A DNA stretch of 62,294 nucleotides from Niallia endozanthoxylica (GCF_008710145.1 NZ_VYKL01000009.1:1-62294); one strand, 5' to 3'; shown: positions 8,310 through 17,873, counted from the stretch's first letter. A program made the numbers and translations. Notes: generated from the letters alone by a model not told the origin.

Positions 8310-9905
8310 GTGTTAAAACAGGATGCTTCGATTGTTATTCAAGCAAAAGAACGTTGTAAAGAGTACGGTCTTGATCCAAGTAGTTTACCAACATTTTCTC
8401 AATGCTTATCTTCTGATGCTTATGCTAAAAAAATCAAGACATACTCTGACATATTAGATATGGTAAAATTTTTTATGAATAAATTTCTTTCCTCATTTGA
8501 GGGTGTACCGTTTCTTGTAGTCGTAACAGATGACGAGGGACATATTTTAAGATTTGAAGGTGATTCGACCGTTTTAGACACTGTGAATCAGTTAGGCATT
8601 AAAGAAGGCGTTCGTTATATTGAGAAAGATATGGGGGTAAACGCTGTATCGTTAGCCCTTCGATATGATCGGCCGATTCAATTGGCAGGAGAAGACCATT
8701 ACTGCCAAGTTTATCAAAATACGGCTTGTTATAGTGTACCATTTCGATATAAAGGTAATAACAAACCTCTAGGTACGATTTCGTTATTAACTCATATCCC
8801 ATATGATAATCCATTGTTATTAATGCTATTACATACCGTCGTTGATTCTATCGAACGAGAGCTTCTTGTTCAGGAAAAAAATAAGAAGCTTTTTATTTTG
8901 AATCAGGGACTACTTCAAACAAGCTATCAAGCAGTTATTGTTACAGATGCTCAAGGGGATATTATCGATTGTAATGAAAATGGAAAACAACTAGTAAAGT
9001 TAATGTCTTCAAAAAGAAGTGATGGCAATCTTTCTAGTATTTTTTATGCAGAAAAGATAGGTTCCTATTTTTCGAATGTACATTCAGACAAACAAGAGAT
9101 AACAGGAATTGAAGTATCCATAGATATAGACGGTACTCTTCATTATTTTCTTCTAGATGTAATCCCTATTTTTGATGATGGACATTCGCTCATTTACATT
9201 GTAGGAAGTCTTCGCGATATAAGTGAAATGAAAAGTGCGGAAGCTTACTTACGCAATTCTGAAAAGCTTTCTGTAGTCGGGCAGATGGCTGCAGGTGTGG
9301 CTCATGAAATCCGCAATCCATTAACAACCGTTAAGGGATTGCTTCAGCTTTCAAAAGATCAATTCCAGTCTGAACATTACAATCTTATCATGTCTGAAAT
9401 TGACCGAATGAACTTTATTGTAAGTGAGCTTTTGGTTTTGGGAAAACCTCAGGCTGTTCATTATAGTGAGGTAGAGTTTATTTCCATATTGGATGATGTC
9501 TTGAAATTATTTGAAGGTCAAGCTGTAATGAATGGCATTACTATTACGAGAGATATCAAGAGTAGCGGCCGTATTTATTGCGACCCAAATCAAATTAAAC
9601 AAGTATTTATCAATATTCTTAAAAATGCCGCAGAAGCCATGCCATATGGAGGAAAGATTCACATCATAGTGGATAGGGAGGGGTCGGAGCAGCTGATTCG
9701 CTTTGTAGATAATGGAGAAGGTATACCTGAAGATGTGTTGAACAAAATAGGACAGCCTTTTTGTACGACGAAAAAGGATGGAAATGGTTTAGGTATTATG
9801 ATGACAAAAAAAATGATTGATTCCCATAATGGGAAAATTCAATTTAACAGTCAAGTTCAATCAGGTACAACAGTAGATATTCACCTTCCCTTACCTCATT
9901 TGTGA
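8310..9905 (+). CDS. Soluble GAF/PAS sensor histidine kinase (orphan)
   Basis: The 531-residue protein has no membrane helix. Residues about 30-180 resemble the GAF-type sensory module of AcoR-like regulators (LGIKEGVRYIEKDMGVNAVSLAL and the HYCQVYQNTACYSVPF segment with two cysteines). A PAS domain follows (about 195-305), then HisKA with AAGVAHEIRNPLT (His332) and a HATPase domain with DNGEGIP and GNGLGI. The start is GTG, nine bases after AAAGAGG. No response regulator is adjacent. Its HisKA sequence is close to that of the kinase at 394, so both could feed the same phosphorelay (inference). Confidence 0.9.
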   Translation: MLKQDASIVIQAKERCKEYGLDPSSLPTFSQCLSSDAYAKKIKTYSDILDMVKFFMNKFLSSFEGVPFLVVVTDDEGHILRFEGDSTVLDTVNQLGIKEGVRYIEKDMGVNAVSLALRYDRPIQLAGEDHYCQVYQNTACYSVPFRYKGNNKPLGTISLLTHIPYDNPLLLMLLHTVVDSIERELLVQEKNKKLFILNQGLLQTSYQAVIVTDAQGDIIDCNENGKQLVKLMSSKRSDGNLSSIFYAEKIGSYFSNVHSDKQEITGIEVSIDIDGTLHYFLLDVIPIFDDGHSLIYIVGSLRDISEMKSAEAYLRNSEKLSVVGQMAAGVAHEIRNPLTTVKGLLQLSKDQFQSEHYNLIMSEIDRMNFIVSELLVLGKPQAVHYSEVEFISILDDVLKLFEGQAVMNGITITRDIKSSGRIYCDPNQIKQVFINILKNAAEAMPYGGKIHIIVDREGSEQLIRFVDNGEGIPEDVLNKIGQPFCTTKKDGNGLGIMMTKKMIDSHNGKIQFNSQVQSGTTVDIHLPLPHL

Positions 9906-10039
9906 TGTATCGAATCCCCATTTTACCTATGACAAAGGTCATTCAACTTTATTTTTAGTAAAAGTAAGATGGAAAAGAATGGTGCTAAAATGATTGAGTA
10001 CTCGCCTTTCATCACGTTCTTCAAGTAAACGGGCACGAA

Positions 10040-10083
10040 GAGGCAAAAAAATGGGCTGCGTGGCAGTCTATTTTTTTGCCTCT
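10040..10083 (+). terminator. Hairpin terminator
   Basis: GAGGCAAAAAAAT and ATTTTTTTGCCTC form a 13-bp stem around a GC-rich loop. It separates the kinase from the next gene. Confidence 0.65.
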
Positions 10084-10170
10084 AATCCAGTTTAGGGCAG
10101 GTTACGTGAATAAGGATAGTGGTAATTGAATGGGGGAAGATACCTTAAATATAATGTAGGGATGATAAGA

Positions 10171-10716
10171 ATGAATAAAAGGCTCTCTCTTTTATTGCTG
10201 GTATTTATTATCTTCATTTGTTGGGCAGATACTGATACAGTTTGTGCAAATGAAAACGATAAGCCCCCATCTTACGAAGAGTTTTTTCCTGAAATAGGAT
10301 ATAAAACGGCTGAAGAGGCAATAGAGGAATTTGAACAACATGTTAAACAAGATTTGAAATTGCCGCTTAGACTACCACCGATAGCATTTACTCATTCTTT
10401 CGGACGATTTAATGATTTAGACGGCGACATAAATGATTCTCTAGATATAGAGTTTATAAATGAACAATCACCAGAAAATCATTATAAAATCGATATACGT
10501 CACTTGAAAAATAAAGTAACAATAAGAGACAAAGGCAATCAGCAAATGTATACTCTTAAAAATGGACAGAAAGCCATCTTTATTATTGAACGAAACTCTA
10601 ATATCCTTGTGTTTGAAAAAGATTATTGGCAATATATGCTTGGAATTGATAAACGGATAGCAAATAAAGTGACACCAGAAATATTAGTTGAAATCGCTAA
10701 TTCAATCGATTATTGA
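10171..10716 (+). CDS. Secreted hypothetical protein
   Basis: The 181-residue protein begins with a signal peptide (MNKRLSLLLLVFIIFICW, cleavage probably near VCANEN). The mature part is charged and globular, with a YEEFFPEIGYKTAEEAIEEFEQHV segment, the type of N-terminal helix seen in secreted Bacillus proteins that sense or bind other exported factors. I do not recognise a family with certainty. The ATG at 10171 is preceded by AGGGATGATAAGA; earlier ATGs (10126, 10162) would put charged residues before the signal. It is not in an operon with the transporter downstream. Confidence 0.65.
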   Translation: MNKRLSLLLLVFIIFICWADTDTVCANENDKPPSYEEFFPEIGYKTAEEAIEEFEQHVKQDLKLPLRLPPIAFTHSFGRFNDLDGDINDSLDIEFINEQSPENHYKIDIRHLKNKVTIRDKGNQQMYTLKNGQKAIFIIERNSNILVFEKDYWQYMLGIDKRIANKVTPEILVEIANSIDY

Positions 10717-10892
10717 ATTTTGGGTGGGGGAAAGAATTTAGAGCTAAGTAAGTATCCGGTAATAATAAAAATGAATAAATAATTTTGATAAACTAAAAAT
10801 CAGTTTCTCCAAAATGTAAACAAAAGTTGATATTAAATTTATCTTCAATTAGTAAGATTATATTTGAAAGAGACTAAAGGAGGTTTACATTT

Positions 10893-13013
10893 TTGAGAAA
10901 ACTGTTATTTTCAATTACAGATTGGGTTTCAACAAAACGAGGAATGTGGATGACGATTATCGCTTGGCTAGTCCTGATGGTCGGATTAAGTGCGGGACCA
11001 AGGCTTGGTGATTATAAAATAAGTAATTTTCAATCGCTTCCAGATGAAGCACAATCGATAATAGCTGAGAAAAAGACAGAAGAGATATTTCCAAATGAGC
11101 AAGGGACACCAGGAATTCTTGTATTCCATAATGAAAATGGCAACATCAATACCGATGAGGTCACACAAATACTAAATGGAATAGTAGAAGAAGATATTAA
11201 AGGAATTGAGACGATCCTTGATATAAGCGCACTTCCACCTCAAGCGTTAACGGGATTTATCTCTGACGATGGTACAACCATGATTGTGCCGATGGAATTA
11301 GAGCAGGGGCTTGGTAATAGTGAATTTGCCAAAATAAACGACAAGGCTTCTGAGATAGGCAATAAGATTGCGGATCAGTTTGAAAATATGTCCTTTTATA
11401 TCACCGGTCCAGCTGGAATTGCTGGGGACACACTCAAGTTATTTGAGCAAGCAGACGTGGTGTTATTACTTGCAACGATAGGTATTATTTTAGTATTACT
11501 TATTGCGATTTACCGCTCACCGTTACTTGCATTCATCCCTCTACTTGCAACAGGGATTGTCTATCAGGTTGTGAATCAAAGTGTTGCATTACTAGGGGCG
11601 GGCGGGTTAGAAATCAATAACTCAACAACCTCCATTATGAGTATTTTGCTTTTTGCTGCAGTGATTGATTATTCACTATTTGTCTTCTCCCGTTACCGTG
11701 AGGAGCTTAACAAGGTTGAAAGCAAATATGAAGCAATGAAACTTGCAATGCGTGCAACAGGGGAACCTGTATTTTTTGCTGGAGGCACGGTGTTAGCGGC
11801 GATGTTAGTCTTATTCTTCGCTAATTTCCGTGATTATCAAAACTTTGCTCCAATTTTCGGTCTTGCCATGTTCTTCATCATGTTAGCATCGATTACATTG
11901 GTTCCTGCTTTATTTACACTCTTTGGTCGAAAAGCGTTTTGGCCGAAAGTTCCAAAGTATGGCCAAGGAAAAGAAATAAAACACGGAATTTGGGGACCTA
12001 TTGCGAAGTTTGTTGTGAACAAGCCTGGTATTTCCGGAGGGATTGTTGGTATTTTCCTTTTCATTACTGCTTTAAATGTGTTTAATCTTGATTTTGAATT
12101 TGATACTGTCAAAAAGTTTCCTGAGGATTTACCGTCTCGAGTTGGTTATGAAATTGTAGAGGCAAGATATGACAAAGGGGAACTAGCACCTGCAACATTG
12201 TTAATCGAGAGTGATAAAGCTTTAGTAGAAAAAGACGTAACTGCTATTACCGGAAAACTAAAAGAATATAATGAAATTGCATCTGTACGATTGACTGCTC
12301 AATCTGAAGACTCTAAGGCTATAAAGCTTAGTGTTGTGTTAGCAATGAATCCATATTCTACGGAAGCTATGGATATGATTCATGATTTACGTGAAGAATC
12401 ACCAAACCTATTAAAGGACGCTTCTATATCCGGCGAAGCATACTTTAGCGGAGTGACTGCAAAGCTAGTAGATGAACGAGATGTGAATACGAAGGATATT
12501 TTTACCATTGTGGCACTTGAAACATTACTAATTCTAATTCTTTTATTCGCCCTAACTCGTTCCATTAAAATGCCTATTTATATGATGGCGACCATTTTAC
12601 TTTCCTATGTATCTGCTTTGGGTCTTGGCATTTTTCTAGTTGATTTCTTGTTTGGTTATGAAGCATTAAGTACTCGTGTACCTGTCTACGCTTTCATCTT
12701 CTTAGTGGCTTTAGGGATTGATTATAATATTATCCTTGCCTCTAGATTCATCGAAGAGCGGAAGACGCACCGAGTTAAAGATGCTCTTGAAATGGCAATC
12801 CGGAATACTGGTGGTGTTATTTCATCGGCGGGTATCATTCTAGCGGCAACTTTTGCAGCGTTGACTACGATGCCAATTGCTGACCTTTTCGTATTTGGTT
12901 TTATGGTTGCAATTGGAATCTTAATTGATACTTTCCTAGTTCGGGGAATGCTTCTGCCAGCTTTGATCCTACTATTTGAAAAAGACAAGCAAGTCTCCCG
13001 TAATGGACAGTAA
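10893..13013 (+). CDS. MMPL/RND family transporter
   Basis: The 706-residue protein has the duplicated MMPL architecture: one helix, a large extracytoplasmic domain (about residues 35-185), five or six helices, then a second such unit. Each half has the charged helix motif (AAVIDYSLFVFSRYREEL and VALGIDYNIILASRFIEER) that relays protons in RND pumps. Relatives include Bacillus YdfJ and actinobacterial MmpL. Likely substrates are lipids, surfactants or drugs. The start is TTG, eight bases after AAAGGAGG. The response regulator and kinase that follow probably control it. Confidence 0.92.
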   Translation: MRKLLFSITDWVSTKRGMWMTIIAWLVLMVGLSAGPRLGDYKISNFQSLPDEAQSIIAEKKTEEIFPNEQGTPGILVFHNENGNINTDEVTQILNGIVEEDIKGIETILDISALPPQALTGFISDDGTTMIVPMELEQGLGNSEFAKINDKASEIGNKIADQFENMSFYITGPAGIAGDTLKLFEQADVVLLLATIGIILVLLIAIYRSPLLAFIPLLATGIVYQVVNQSVALLGAGGLEINNSTTSIMSILLFAAVIDYSLFVFSRYREELNKVESKYEAMKLAMRATGEPVFFAGGTVLAAMLVLFFANFRDYQNFAPIFGLAMFFIMLASITLVPALFTLFGRKAFWPKVPKYGQGKEIKHGIWGPIAKFVVNKPGISGGIVGIFLFITALNVFNLDFEFDTVKKFPEDLPSRVGYEIVEARYDKGELAPATLLIESDKALVEKDVTAITGKLKEYNEIASVRLTAQSEDSKAIKLSVVLAMNPYSTEAMDMIHDLREESPNLLKDASISGEAYFSGVTAKLVDERDVNTKDIFTIVALETLLILILLFALTRSIKMPIYMMATILLSYVSALGLGIFLVDFLFGYEALSTRVPVYAFIFLVALGIDYNIILASRFIEERKTHRVKDALEMAIRNTGGVISSAGIILAATFAALTTMPIADLFVFGFMVAIGILIDTFLVRGMLLPALILLFEKDKQVSRNGQ

Positions 13014-13020
13014 AAATGGA

Positions 13021-13047
13021 TACAAAGGACTTCCTTTCCTTTGTATT
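13021..13047 (+). terminator. Hairpin between transporter and regulator genes
   Basis: ATACAAAGGA and TCCTTTGTAT pair over a five-base loop, followed by a pyrimidine-rich tail. It may partly terminate transcription and lower expression of the downstream two-component genes relative to the transporter. Confidence 0.5.
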
Positions 13048-13070
13048 CTCCCTTTTAGGAGGTTCCTATA

Positions 13071-13742
13071 ATGAAGATTCTTGTTGTAGATGATGATGTC
13101 TATATTCAACAGCTTGTATCTATCCACTTAAGCCGAGAAGGCTATCAAGTATATAGAGCGAATCATGCTGAAGAAGCCTTGGATATGTTGGAAGAAAAAG
13201 CAGTTGATTTAGCAATTGTAGACGTCATGATGCCAGGAATGGATGGGTTTGAATTGACAAGGATATTATCAACTGACTACAATCTCCCTGTTATCCTGCT
13301 GACTGCCAAAGGGCAGATTGGTGATAAAGAACAAGGCTTCTTAGCTGGTTCAGAGGACTATATCGTGAAGCCATTTGAGGTAAAGGAACTTCTATTTCGT
13401 GTTGCCGTAGTGTTAAGGCGCGTCGAACGTGCCATGGAAACGGTCATAAAAGTAGGAAATCTTACGATTGATCGGAAAAACTTTGAATTAATGATCAATC
13501 AAGAAACAGTCCTTCCACCACTAAAGGAATTTGAATTACTAAGTTTATTAGCTTCACGCGCAAATAAGATTATACCTAGAACTTTTTTAGTTGAACAAGT
13601 ATGGGGAGTTGATTATGAAGGCGGAGAACAAACTCTTAATACTCATATAAACCGTATCAGAGATCGTTTAAAAAAATACGATGCATCGGTGGAAATTCAA
13701 ACGGTTCGAGGGATTGGCTATAAGCTTGAGGTAACCAAATGA
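13071..13742 (+). CDS. OmpR/PhoB-type response regulator
   Basis: The 223-residue protein has a receiver domain (acidic pocket VDDD at the N-terminus, phospho-acceptor Asp51 in VDVMMPGMDG, Lys in VKPF) and a winged-helix output domain (about 125-220) ending TVRGIGYKLE. It has a good AGGAGG site. The last four bases overlap the kinase ATG (ATGA), so the two are coupled. Expected to bind direct repeats upstream of the transporter operon; no obvious site was identified. Confidence 0.93.
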   Translation: MKILVVDDDVYIQQLVSIHLSREGYQVYRANHAEEALDMLEEKAVDLAIVDVMMPGMDGFELTRILSTDYNLPVILLTAKGQIGDKEQGFLAGSEDYIVKPFEVKELLFRVAVVLRRVERAMETVIKVGNLTIDRKNFELMINQETVLPPLKEFELLSLLASRANKIIPRTFLVEQVWGVDYEGGEQTLNTHINRIRDRLKKYDASVEIQTVRGIGYKLEVTK

Positions 13743-15136
13743 GAACTTTATATCAAAAATTCATTGTTGCAACGCTATTGATTTTAATAGTAAGTGTTAC
13801 GATTGGGATGATATTAGCTAATTTTATTTACATGTCTTCTACCAAACAGAAGATGGATCAGCAAAATGTAGAAATCGCCCAAACCATTACATTAAACCTC
13901 GAGAATATGCATTCGGATCATTCTTCCTTAGAACCTTTCTTAGAATCGATTGGAAATCTTGGGTATCAAATATATGTGGTAAACGAATCCGGGGAAGATG
14001 CTTATTTTGGCAAGCCTTTTACAAAGAAAGAACTTCCTAAAGAAGCCAAGAAGGTAGTCTTGGAAAAAGAAATCTACCACGGTATGAGCCACTTTTCCAA
14101 TAAGTTTTTAATGATGGGACATTTCTCAAATGATGTCAAGAATACGGTAGGTGTACCATTCACCATGGGCGGGGAGGAATATGGTTTATTCCTGCGTCCC
14201 AATAATAAACTGCTCTTTTCTGATATTCATATGATTTTAGCATGGTTCTTTGTAGCGGTTACAGTTGTTAGCATTAGTGGGGTAATCCTGTTTGCAAAGC
14301 ATCTCATTCAGCCGATTACAAAGTTAACGGAAGCTACTAGAGAAATTACACGTGAGAACTTTCTTTATCCATTAAAGATTGATCGGAATGATGAGCTTGG
14401 ACAATTATCAGAAAGCTTTAACAATATGCAGAAGCAGTTACAGCATAATGATGAAGCTCGAAAATCCTTTATCAATAATGTGTCACATGACTTTCAATCT
14501 CCCCTAATGAATATTCAGGGATATGCGGAGCTTCTACTGTCACAAAATGTAAATGAACATGAATTAAAAGAGTATCTACAGGTTATTGATCATGAATCAA
14601 AGAGACTTTCCAATCTAACTAAGCAACTATTGTTATTAACTTCCCTTGATCAGAAAGCGTATCCGATGATGATATCAGAGGTCCAATTGGATGAACAAAT
14701 AAAACAAACCATTCGTAGGTATCAATGGCGACTACAGGAAAAGGAAATTGAAGTTTCTTATAAACTATCACTTATTCGGATGAAGGTTGATGTCGAACTA
14801 ATAAGCAACGTCTGGGACAACTTGATAACGAATGCGATAAAATATAATGCTCATGGAGGGAATATTTGGATAAGTTTATCTAAAAGTGAAGCCTTCATCA
14901 CGATTATTGTGAAAGATTCCGGAATCGGGATGTCTAAGAAAGACGTGACCCAAATTTTCGACCGTTTTTACCGTGTAGATTCATCTAGAAAAAGTGACGG
15001 TACAGGGCTAGGCTTATCAATTGTTAAACAGATTATTGACCTGCATGGAGGGGAAATAAAGGTTGATAGTGAGGTTGGAGTGGGAACAACCTTCACAATC
15101 ATACTTCCAAATAAAGAAAGAAAATTGGAGGAATAA
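13739..15136 (+). CDS. Sensor histidine kinase, partner of the preceding regulator
   Basis: The 465-residue protein has two membrane helices (about 8-30 and 164-186) around an extracytoplasmic domain of about 130 residues, a HAMP linker (about 188-238), HisKA and HATPase domains (DSGIGM and GTGLGLSIV). The H-box reads NVSHDFQSPLMNIQGY: the usual HELRTP is replaced by HDFQSP, with His250 retained, as in a known Bacillus/Paenibacillus subgroup. Expressed with the regulator and probably senses a cell-envelope or lipid signal tied to the MMPL exporter (inference). Confidence 0.92.
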   Translation: MRTLYQKFIVATLLILIVSVTIGMILANFIYMSSTKQKMDQQNVEIAQTITLNLENMHSDHSSLEPFLESIGNLGYQIYVVNESGEDAYFGKPFTKKELPKEAKKVVLEKEIYHGMSHFSNKFLMMGHFSNDVKNTVGVPFTMGGEEYGLFLRPNNKLLFSDIHMILAWFFVAVTVVSISGVILFAKHLIQPITKLTEATREITRENFLYPLKIDRNDELGQLSESFNNMQKQLQHNDEARKSFINNVSHDFQSPLMNIQGYAELLLSQNVNEHELKEYLQVIDHESKRLSNLTKQLLLLTSLDQKAYPMMISEVQLDEQIKQTIRRYQWRLQEKEIEVSYKLSLIRMKVDVELISNVWDNLITNAIKYNAHGGNIWISLSKSEAFITIIVKDSGIGMSKKDVTQIFDRFYRVDSSRKSDGTGLGLSIVKQIIDLHGGEIKVDSEVGVGTTFTIILPNKERKLEE

Positions 15137-15140
15137 ATAG

Positions 15141-15536
15141 ATGGAACAAACTTGGAGTCTAAGGCTCATTCGTTTTTCAGCGATATTCGGAATAATCGGT
15201 ACTTTTATTGGTTCTCAAATGTCAGGAAATATGGATTATTCATTGAGACCCATTCATGCTCATATTCTATTAGTAGGATGGCTATCGGTATTCGCTTGGG
15301 GAATTTTTTATAAGGTATATAAGATTAAATACAAAAGACTTGTAGCTATTCACAGTATATTAGGAATGCTGGGTGCTGCAGGATTGACTGTAGGAATGTG
15401 GATGTACAATCTGAATCCATTAAATCTGGATGAAACCTTTGTAATGGTGTTCTTTATCGTGGGTGGAAGCTTACTTTTACTAGCTTTCTTATTATTCGTA
15501 CTTATCACCTTTCTAGTTGAAAAAAAGGAAAATTAA
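15141..15536 (+). CDS. Four-helix membrane protein resembling a heme-copper oxidase fragment
   Basis: The 131-residue protein has four predicted helices. The segment RPIHAHILLVGWLSVFAWGIFYKVY resembles the helix-II region of cbb3-type oxidases and nitric oxide reductases, where histidines bind heme; automated annotation often labels such proteins cytochrome-c oxidase. At this length it cannot be a catalytic subunit, but it could bind heme. It starts four bases after the kinase stop with GGAGG upstream, so it is the last gene of the exporter/two-component operon. Confidence 0.75.
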   Translation: MEQTWSLRLIRFSAIFGIIGTFIGSQMSGNMDYSLRPIHAHILLVGWLSVFAWGIFYKVYKIKYKRLVAIHSILGMLGAAGLTVGMWMYNLNPLNLDETFVMVFFIVGGSLLLLAFLLFVLITFLVEKKEN

Positions 15537-15601
15537 AATTTAAATGGTATTGCAACATTTTTATTTACATTAGTCCAAAATGTCGATTGGATAAGATTTA
15601 C
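15537..15601 (+). pseudogene. 5' part of a small open frame split by an IS605 element
   Basis: Starting right after the TAA of the previous gene, this segment reads NLNGIATFLFTLVQNVDWIR without stops and then meets the left end of the IS element. Joined to 17568-17718 it gives a continuous 71-codon frame. No ATG, GTG or TTG lies in this part, so the original start is unclear (a rare ATT codon, or an older frameshift). The function is not recognised. Confidence 0.45.
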
Positions 15602-15788
15602 AGATTTTCCGAACGAGAAAGCCCATGCAGGTCACAGACCGTCTTTAGACATGGGATGATAGTGAGGTCAAATACGGAGTACCACTCTGAACTGAAAGGT
15701 TTGTGGTGCTTCAAGTATTTGAACGTTCCACTATCTATTTTTTTATATACTTGTTGTAGTTATATTGATAGACTGATACAATATAAGT

Positions 15789-16187
15789 ATGGAAGAATAT
15801 AGAAGAACAAAGACAACCGTATCATTCATTAACTATCACTTTGTGTTTTGCCCTCGATATAGAAGGAAGATATTTCTTGATGCCAAAGTAGAACAAAGAT
15901 TCAAAGAAATGGTACACGAAATAGGCGAATCGCTAAAAATACAAATAATTGCTTTAGAGTGTGATAAAGATCATGTACACATGTTTCTAAATGCATTGCC
16001 AACATTCAGCCCAGCGGATATTATGGCAAAGATAAAGGGGATCACATCTAAACAATTGCGCGAAGAATTTCCGCACCTTCGTCACTTGCCAAGTTTGTGG
16101 ACACGTTCTTATTTTGTTTCGACTGCTGGAAATGTATCAAGTCAAACGATCAAAAAATATGTTGAACAACAAAAAACAAGGGGATGA
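15789..16187 (+). CDS. tnpA: IS200/IS605 family transposase TnpA
   Basis: The 132-residue Y1 HUH transposase carries the metal-binding HVH pair in CDKDHVHMFLN and the catalytic tyrosine near the C-terminus (TIKKYVEQQ). It starts FINYHFVFCPRYRRK, the usual opening of this family. It acts as a dimer that excises and inserts the single-stranded element using the hairpins at its ends. The length is normal and no lesion is visible, so the element may still move. Confidence 0.92.
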   Translation: MEEYRRTKTTVSFINYHFVFCPRYRRKIFLDAKVEQRFKEMVHEIGESLKIQIIALECDKDHVHMFLNALPTFSPADIMAKIKGITSKQLREEFPHLRHLPSLWTRSYFVSTAGNVSSQTIKKYVEQQKTRG

Positions 16188-16228
16188 CTGTACATCACAT
16201 ATAAACTTATATGAAGGGAGGTGAAAGA

Positions 16229-17419
16229 ATGAAAACGTTTCATAAGGGGTATAAATTCAGATTGTATCCTACCTCAGAACAAGCCACTCTTATTAATAAG
16301 ACCATTGGTTCTTGTCGTTATGTGTTCAATTGGGCTTTAGGCAAACAAAACGATAAAAACATGTATTGGTACATCACAGAAGAAATGGTTCAAAACGGAC
16401 AATTAAGCGAAAATAACTGGAAATCGGAATACTTTCGTTCTTTCAACGTACAAAAGGAACTCACTTCTTTAAAGAAAGAATGGGCTTGGTTAAAAGAAGT
16501 GGATTCTACTGCTTTGCAAAATAGCCTTCAAGACTTGGGAACAGCCTTTTCTAGTTATTATAAGAAACAGAAAGGAAAACCTCGTTTTAAGAGTAAGAAA
16601 AACGAAATTCAATCGTATACATCCAAATGCAATAATGGCAAATCAGGTTCTACTATTCGTGTGAGAAACAATCATTTTATACAACTCCCCAAATTAGGAT
16701 TAGTTAGATTTGCAAAAAGTAAAGAGGTGAAGGGTAAAATCCTTTCAGCCACCATTAGAAGAACGCCTTCAGGTAAGTATTTTGTTTCCCTTTTGACTGA
16801 ACAAGAAACGGAGTACGCCCAATCTTCTTTCTTTGAAATCGGAATCGATGTGGGATTAAAAGAATTTGCCACTCTTTCAGATGGGACAAAAATTGAAAAT
16901 CCAAAGTGGTTTCGAAAAATGGAAGAAAAATTAACAAAAGCTCAACGGATACTTTCTCGAAGAAAATATGGAAGTTCAAATTGGTATAAACAAAAGAAAA
17001 AAGTGGCTAGAATCCATGAAAAGATTGTGAATCAACGAAATGATTTTTTGCACAAAGTTTCGACTTCGCTCGTGAACGAAAACCAAGTCATTTGCATCGA
17101 AAACTTGCGTGTGAAAAATATGTTAAAGAATGGAAAACTTGCGAAAGCGATTTCTGAAGTATCTTGGTCGGAATTTCGCCGAATGTTAGAATATAAATGT
17201 AAATGGCATGGAAAAGAACTAGTCGTTGTAGGAGCTCATTTTCCAAGCTCTCAATTGTGCTCAAATTGTGGAGAAAAAAATAAAAAAGTAAAGGATTTAT
17301 CTATTCGGGAATGGACGTGTTCATGCGGTGCTGTCCACGACAGAGATGAAAACGCTGCGAAGAACATACTCCAAGAAGGGAAACGTCTTCTAACCGTCGG
17401 GCAGACGGGGATAGCCTAA
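16229..17419 (+). CDS. tnpB: TnpB, RNA-guided endonuclease of IS605
   Basis: The 396-residue protein has the N-terminal HTH/wedge region ([14 protein letters not shown]), a split RuvC nuclease with Asp in [11 protein letters not shown], Glu in [12 protein letters not shown] and Asp in RDENAAKNI, and a zinc finger with CSNC and CSCG pairs. TnpB proteins use an RNA made from the element's right end to cut DNA that matches the adjoining guide beside a short motif, favouring retention of the element. The ATG at 16229 follows GGGAGGTGAAAGA; an upstream ATG at 16211 is less well placed. All catalytic residues are present. Confidence 0.92.
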   Translation: MKTFHKGYKFRLYPTSEQATLINKTIGSCRYVFNWALGKQNDKNMYWYITEEMVQNGQLSENNWKSEYFRSFNVQKELTSLKKEWAWLKEVDSTALQNSLQDLGTAFSSYYKKQKGKPRFKSKKNEIQSYTSKCNNGKSGSTIRVRNNHFIQLPKLGLVRFAKSKEVKGKILSATIRRTPSGKYFVSLLTEQETEYAQSSFFEIGIDVGLKEFATLSDGTKIENPKWFRKMEEKLTKAQRILSRRKYGSSNWYKQKKKVARIHEKIVNQRNDFLHKVSTSLVNENQVICIENLRVKNMLKNGKLAKAISEVSWSEFRRMLEYKCKWHGKELVVVGAHFPSSQLCSNCGEKNKKVKDLSIREWTCSCGAVHDRDENAAKNILQEGKRLLTVGQTGIA

Positions 17420-17587
17420 TGAGGTTCACTAGAGATTAGAACTTCTTTGCGGACCAAAAGTTCGCAAGACATAGGAAAACTCATAGCAAATAGACAGGGT
17501 GAAAGAAACGTCTATTTAACGGGCTTTGGGGTGGGAATCCCACTGCTTTAGCTGTGGGAGCAGTCAATTCCAATATTGGTGAATATA
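17420..17587 (+). ncRNA. Putative omega RNA (right-end guide RNA of TnpB)
   Basis: In the family, the guide RNA covers the 3' end of tnpB and the right end of the element, and continues about 16-20 bases into flanking DNA as guide. Here the structured end (TCCCAC/GTGGGA hairpin, then CAGTCAA) finishes at 17567, so the guide would start TTCCAATATTGGTGAA. The exact 5' end is unknown and may lie inside tnpB. No transcript evidence is available; the call rests on position and family knowledge. Confidence 0.5.
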
Positions 17588-17718
17588 CAATGACGAGAGA
17601 AAATCTACAAGAATGGTATGGTAAAGACTTAAGTGAAGTCCAAAACAAGGATGAACTAAGAGAACGTCTACAAGAATATTTAGAAGACGAAAACAAAGTT
17701 AATCAGTTATTAAACTAA
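17568..17718 (+). pseudogene. 3' part of the small open frame split by IS605
   Basis: The frame continues from 15601 across the element and reads TSNIGEYTMTRENLQEWYGK and on to a TAA at 17716-17718. The C-terminal 42 residues are charged and helical (KDELRERLQEYLEDENKV). An internal ATG at 17590 after GGTGAATATACA could still be translated as a 42-residue protein. The family is not recognised. Confidence 0.45.
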
Positions 17719-17873
17719 CTTCGAAGGTGATTGATAGGTGAAGTGATATGATACTTATGTCGTAACAATGAGCTTCAATCATACCATGCGTCCATAATCA
17801 TTTAGTCGTGACTGATTATTTCTTGAATCCATTGTTGAAAAAAACTGAGGAGTAGTGTTATGGGGTTAACTAA

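Larger units (their letters stand above)
15602..17567 (+). mobile_element. Complete IS200/IS605-family element with tnpA and tnpB
   Basis: The element holds a Y1 transposase gene and a tnpB gene in the same orientation. The left end has a CCCATG/CATGGG hairpin near 15621-15655, the right end a TCCCAC/GTGGGA hairpin near 17537-17559 followed by GCAGTCAA. No target duplication or terminal inverted repeat is expected or seen. Ends were placed after TTTAC (15597-15601) and after GTCAA (17563-17567) because removal then restores an open frame across the junction; boundaries could shift together by a base or two. Confidence 0.8.

Noticed and set aside
15587..15802. 71-codon frame at the left end of the IS element
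   Set aside because: No ribosome site and it covers the hairpin end of the IS605 element; it is a chance frame.
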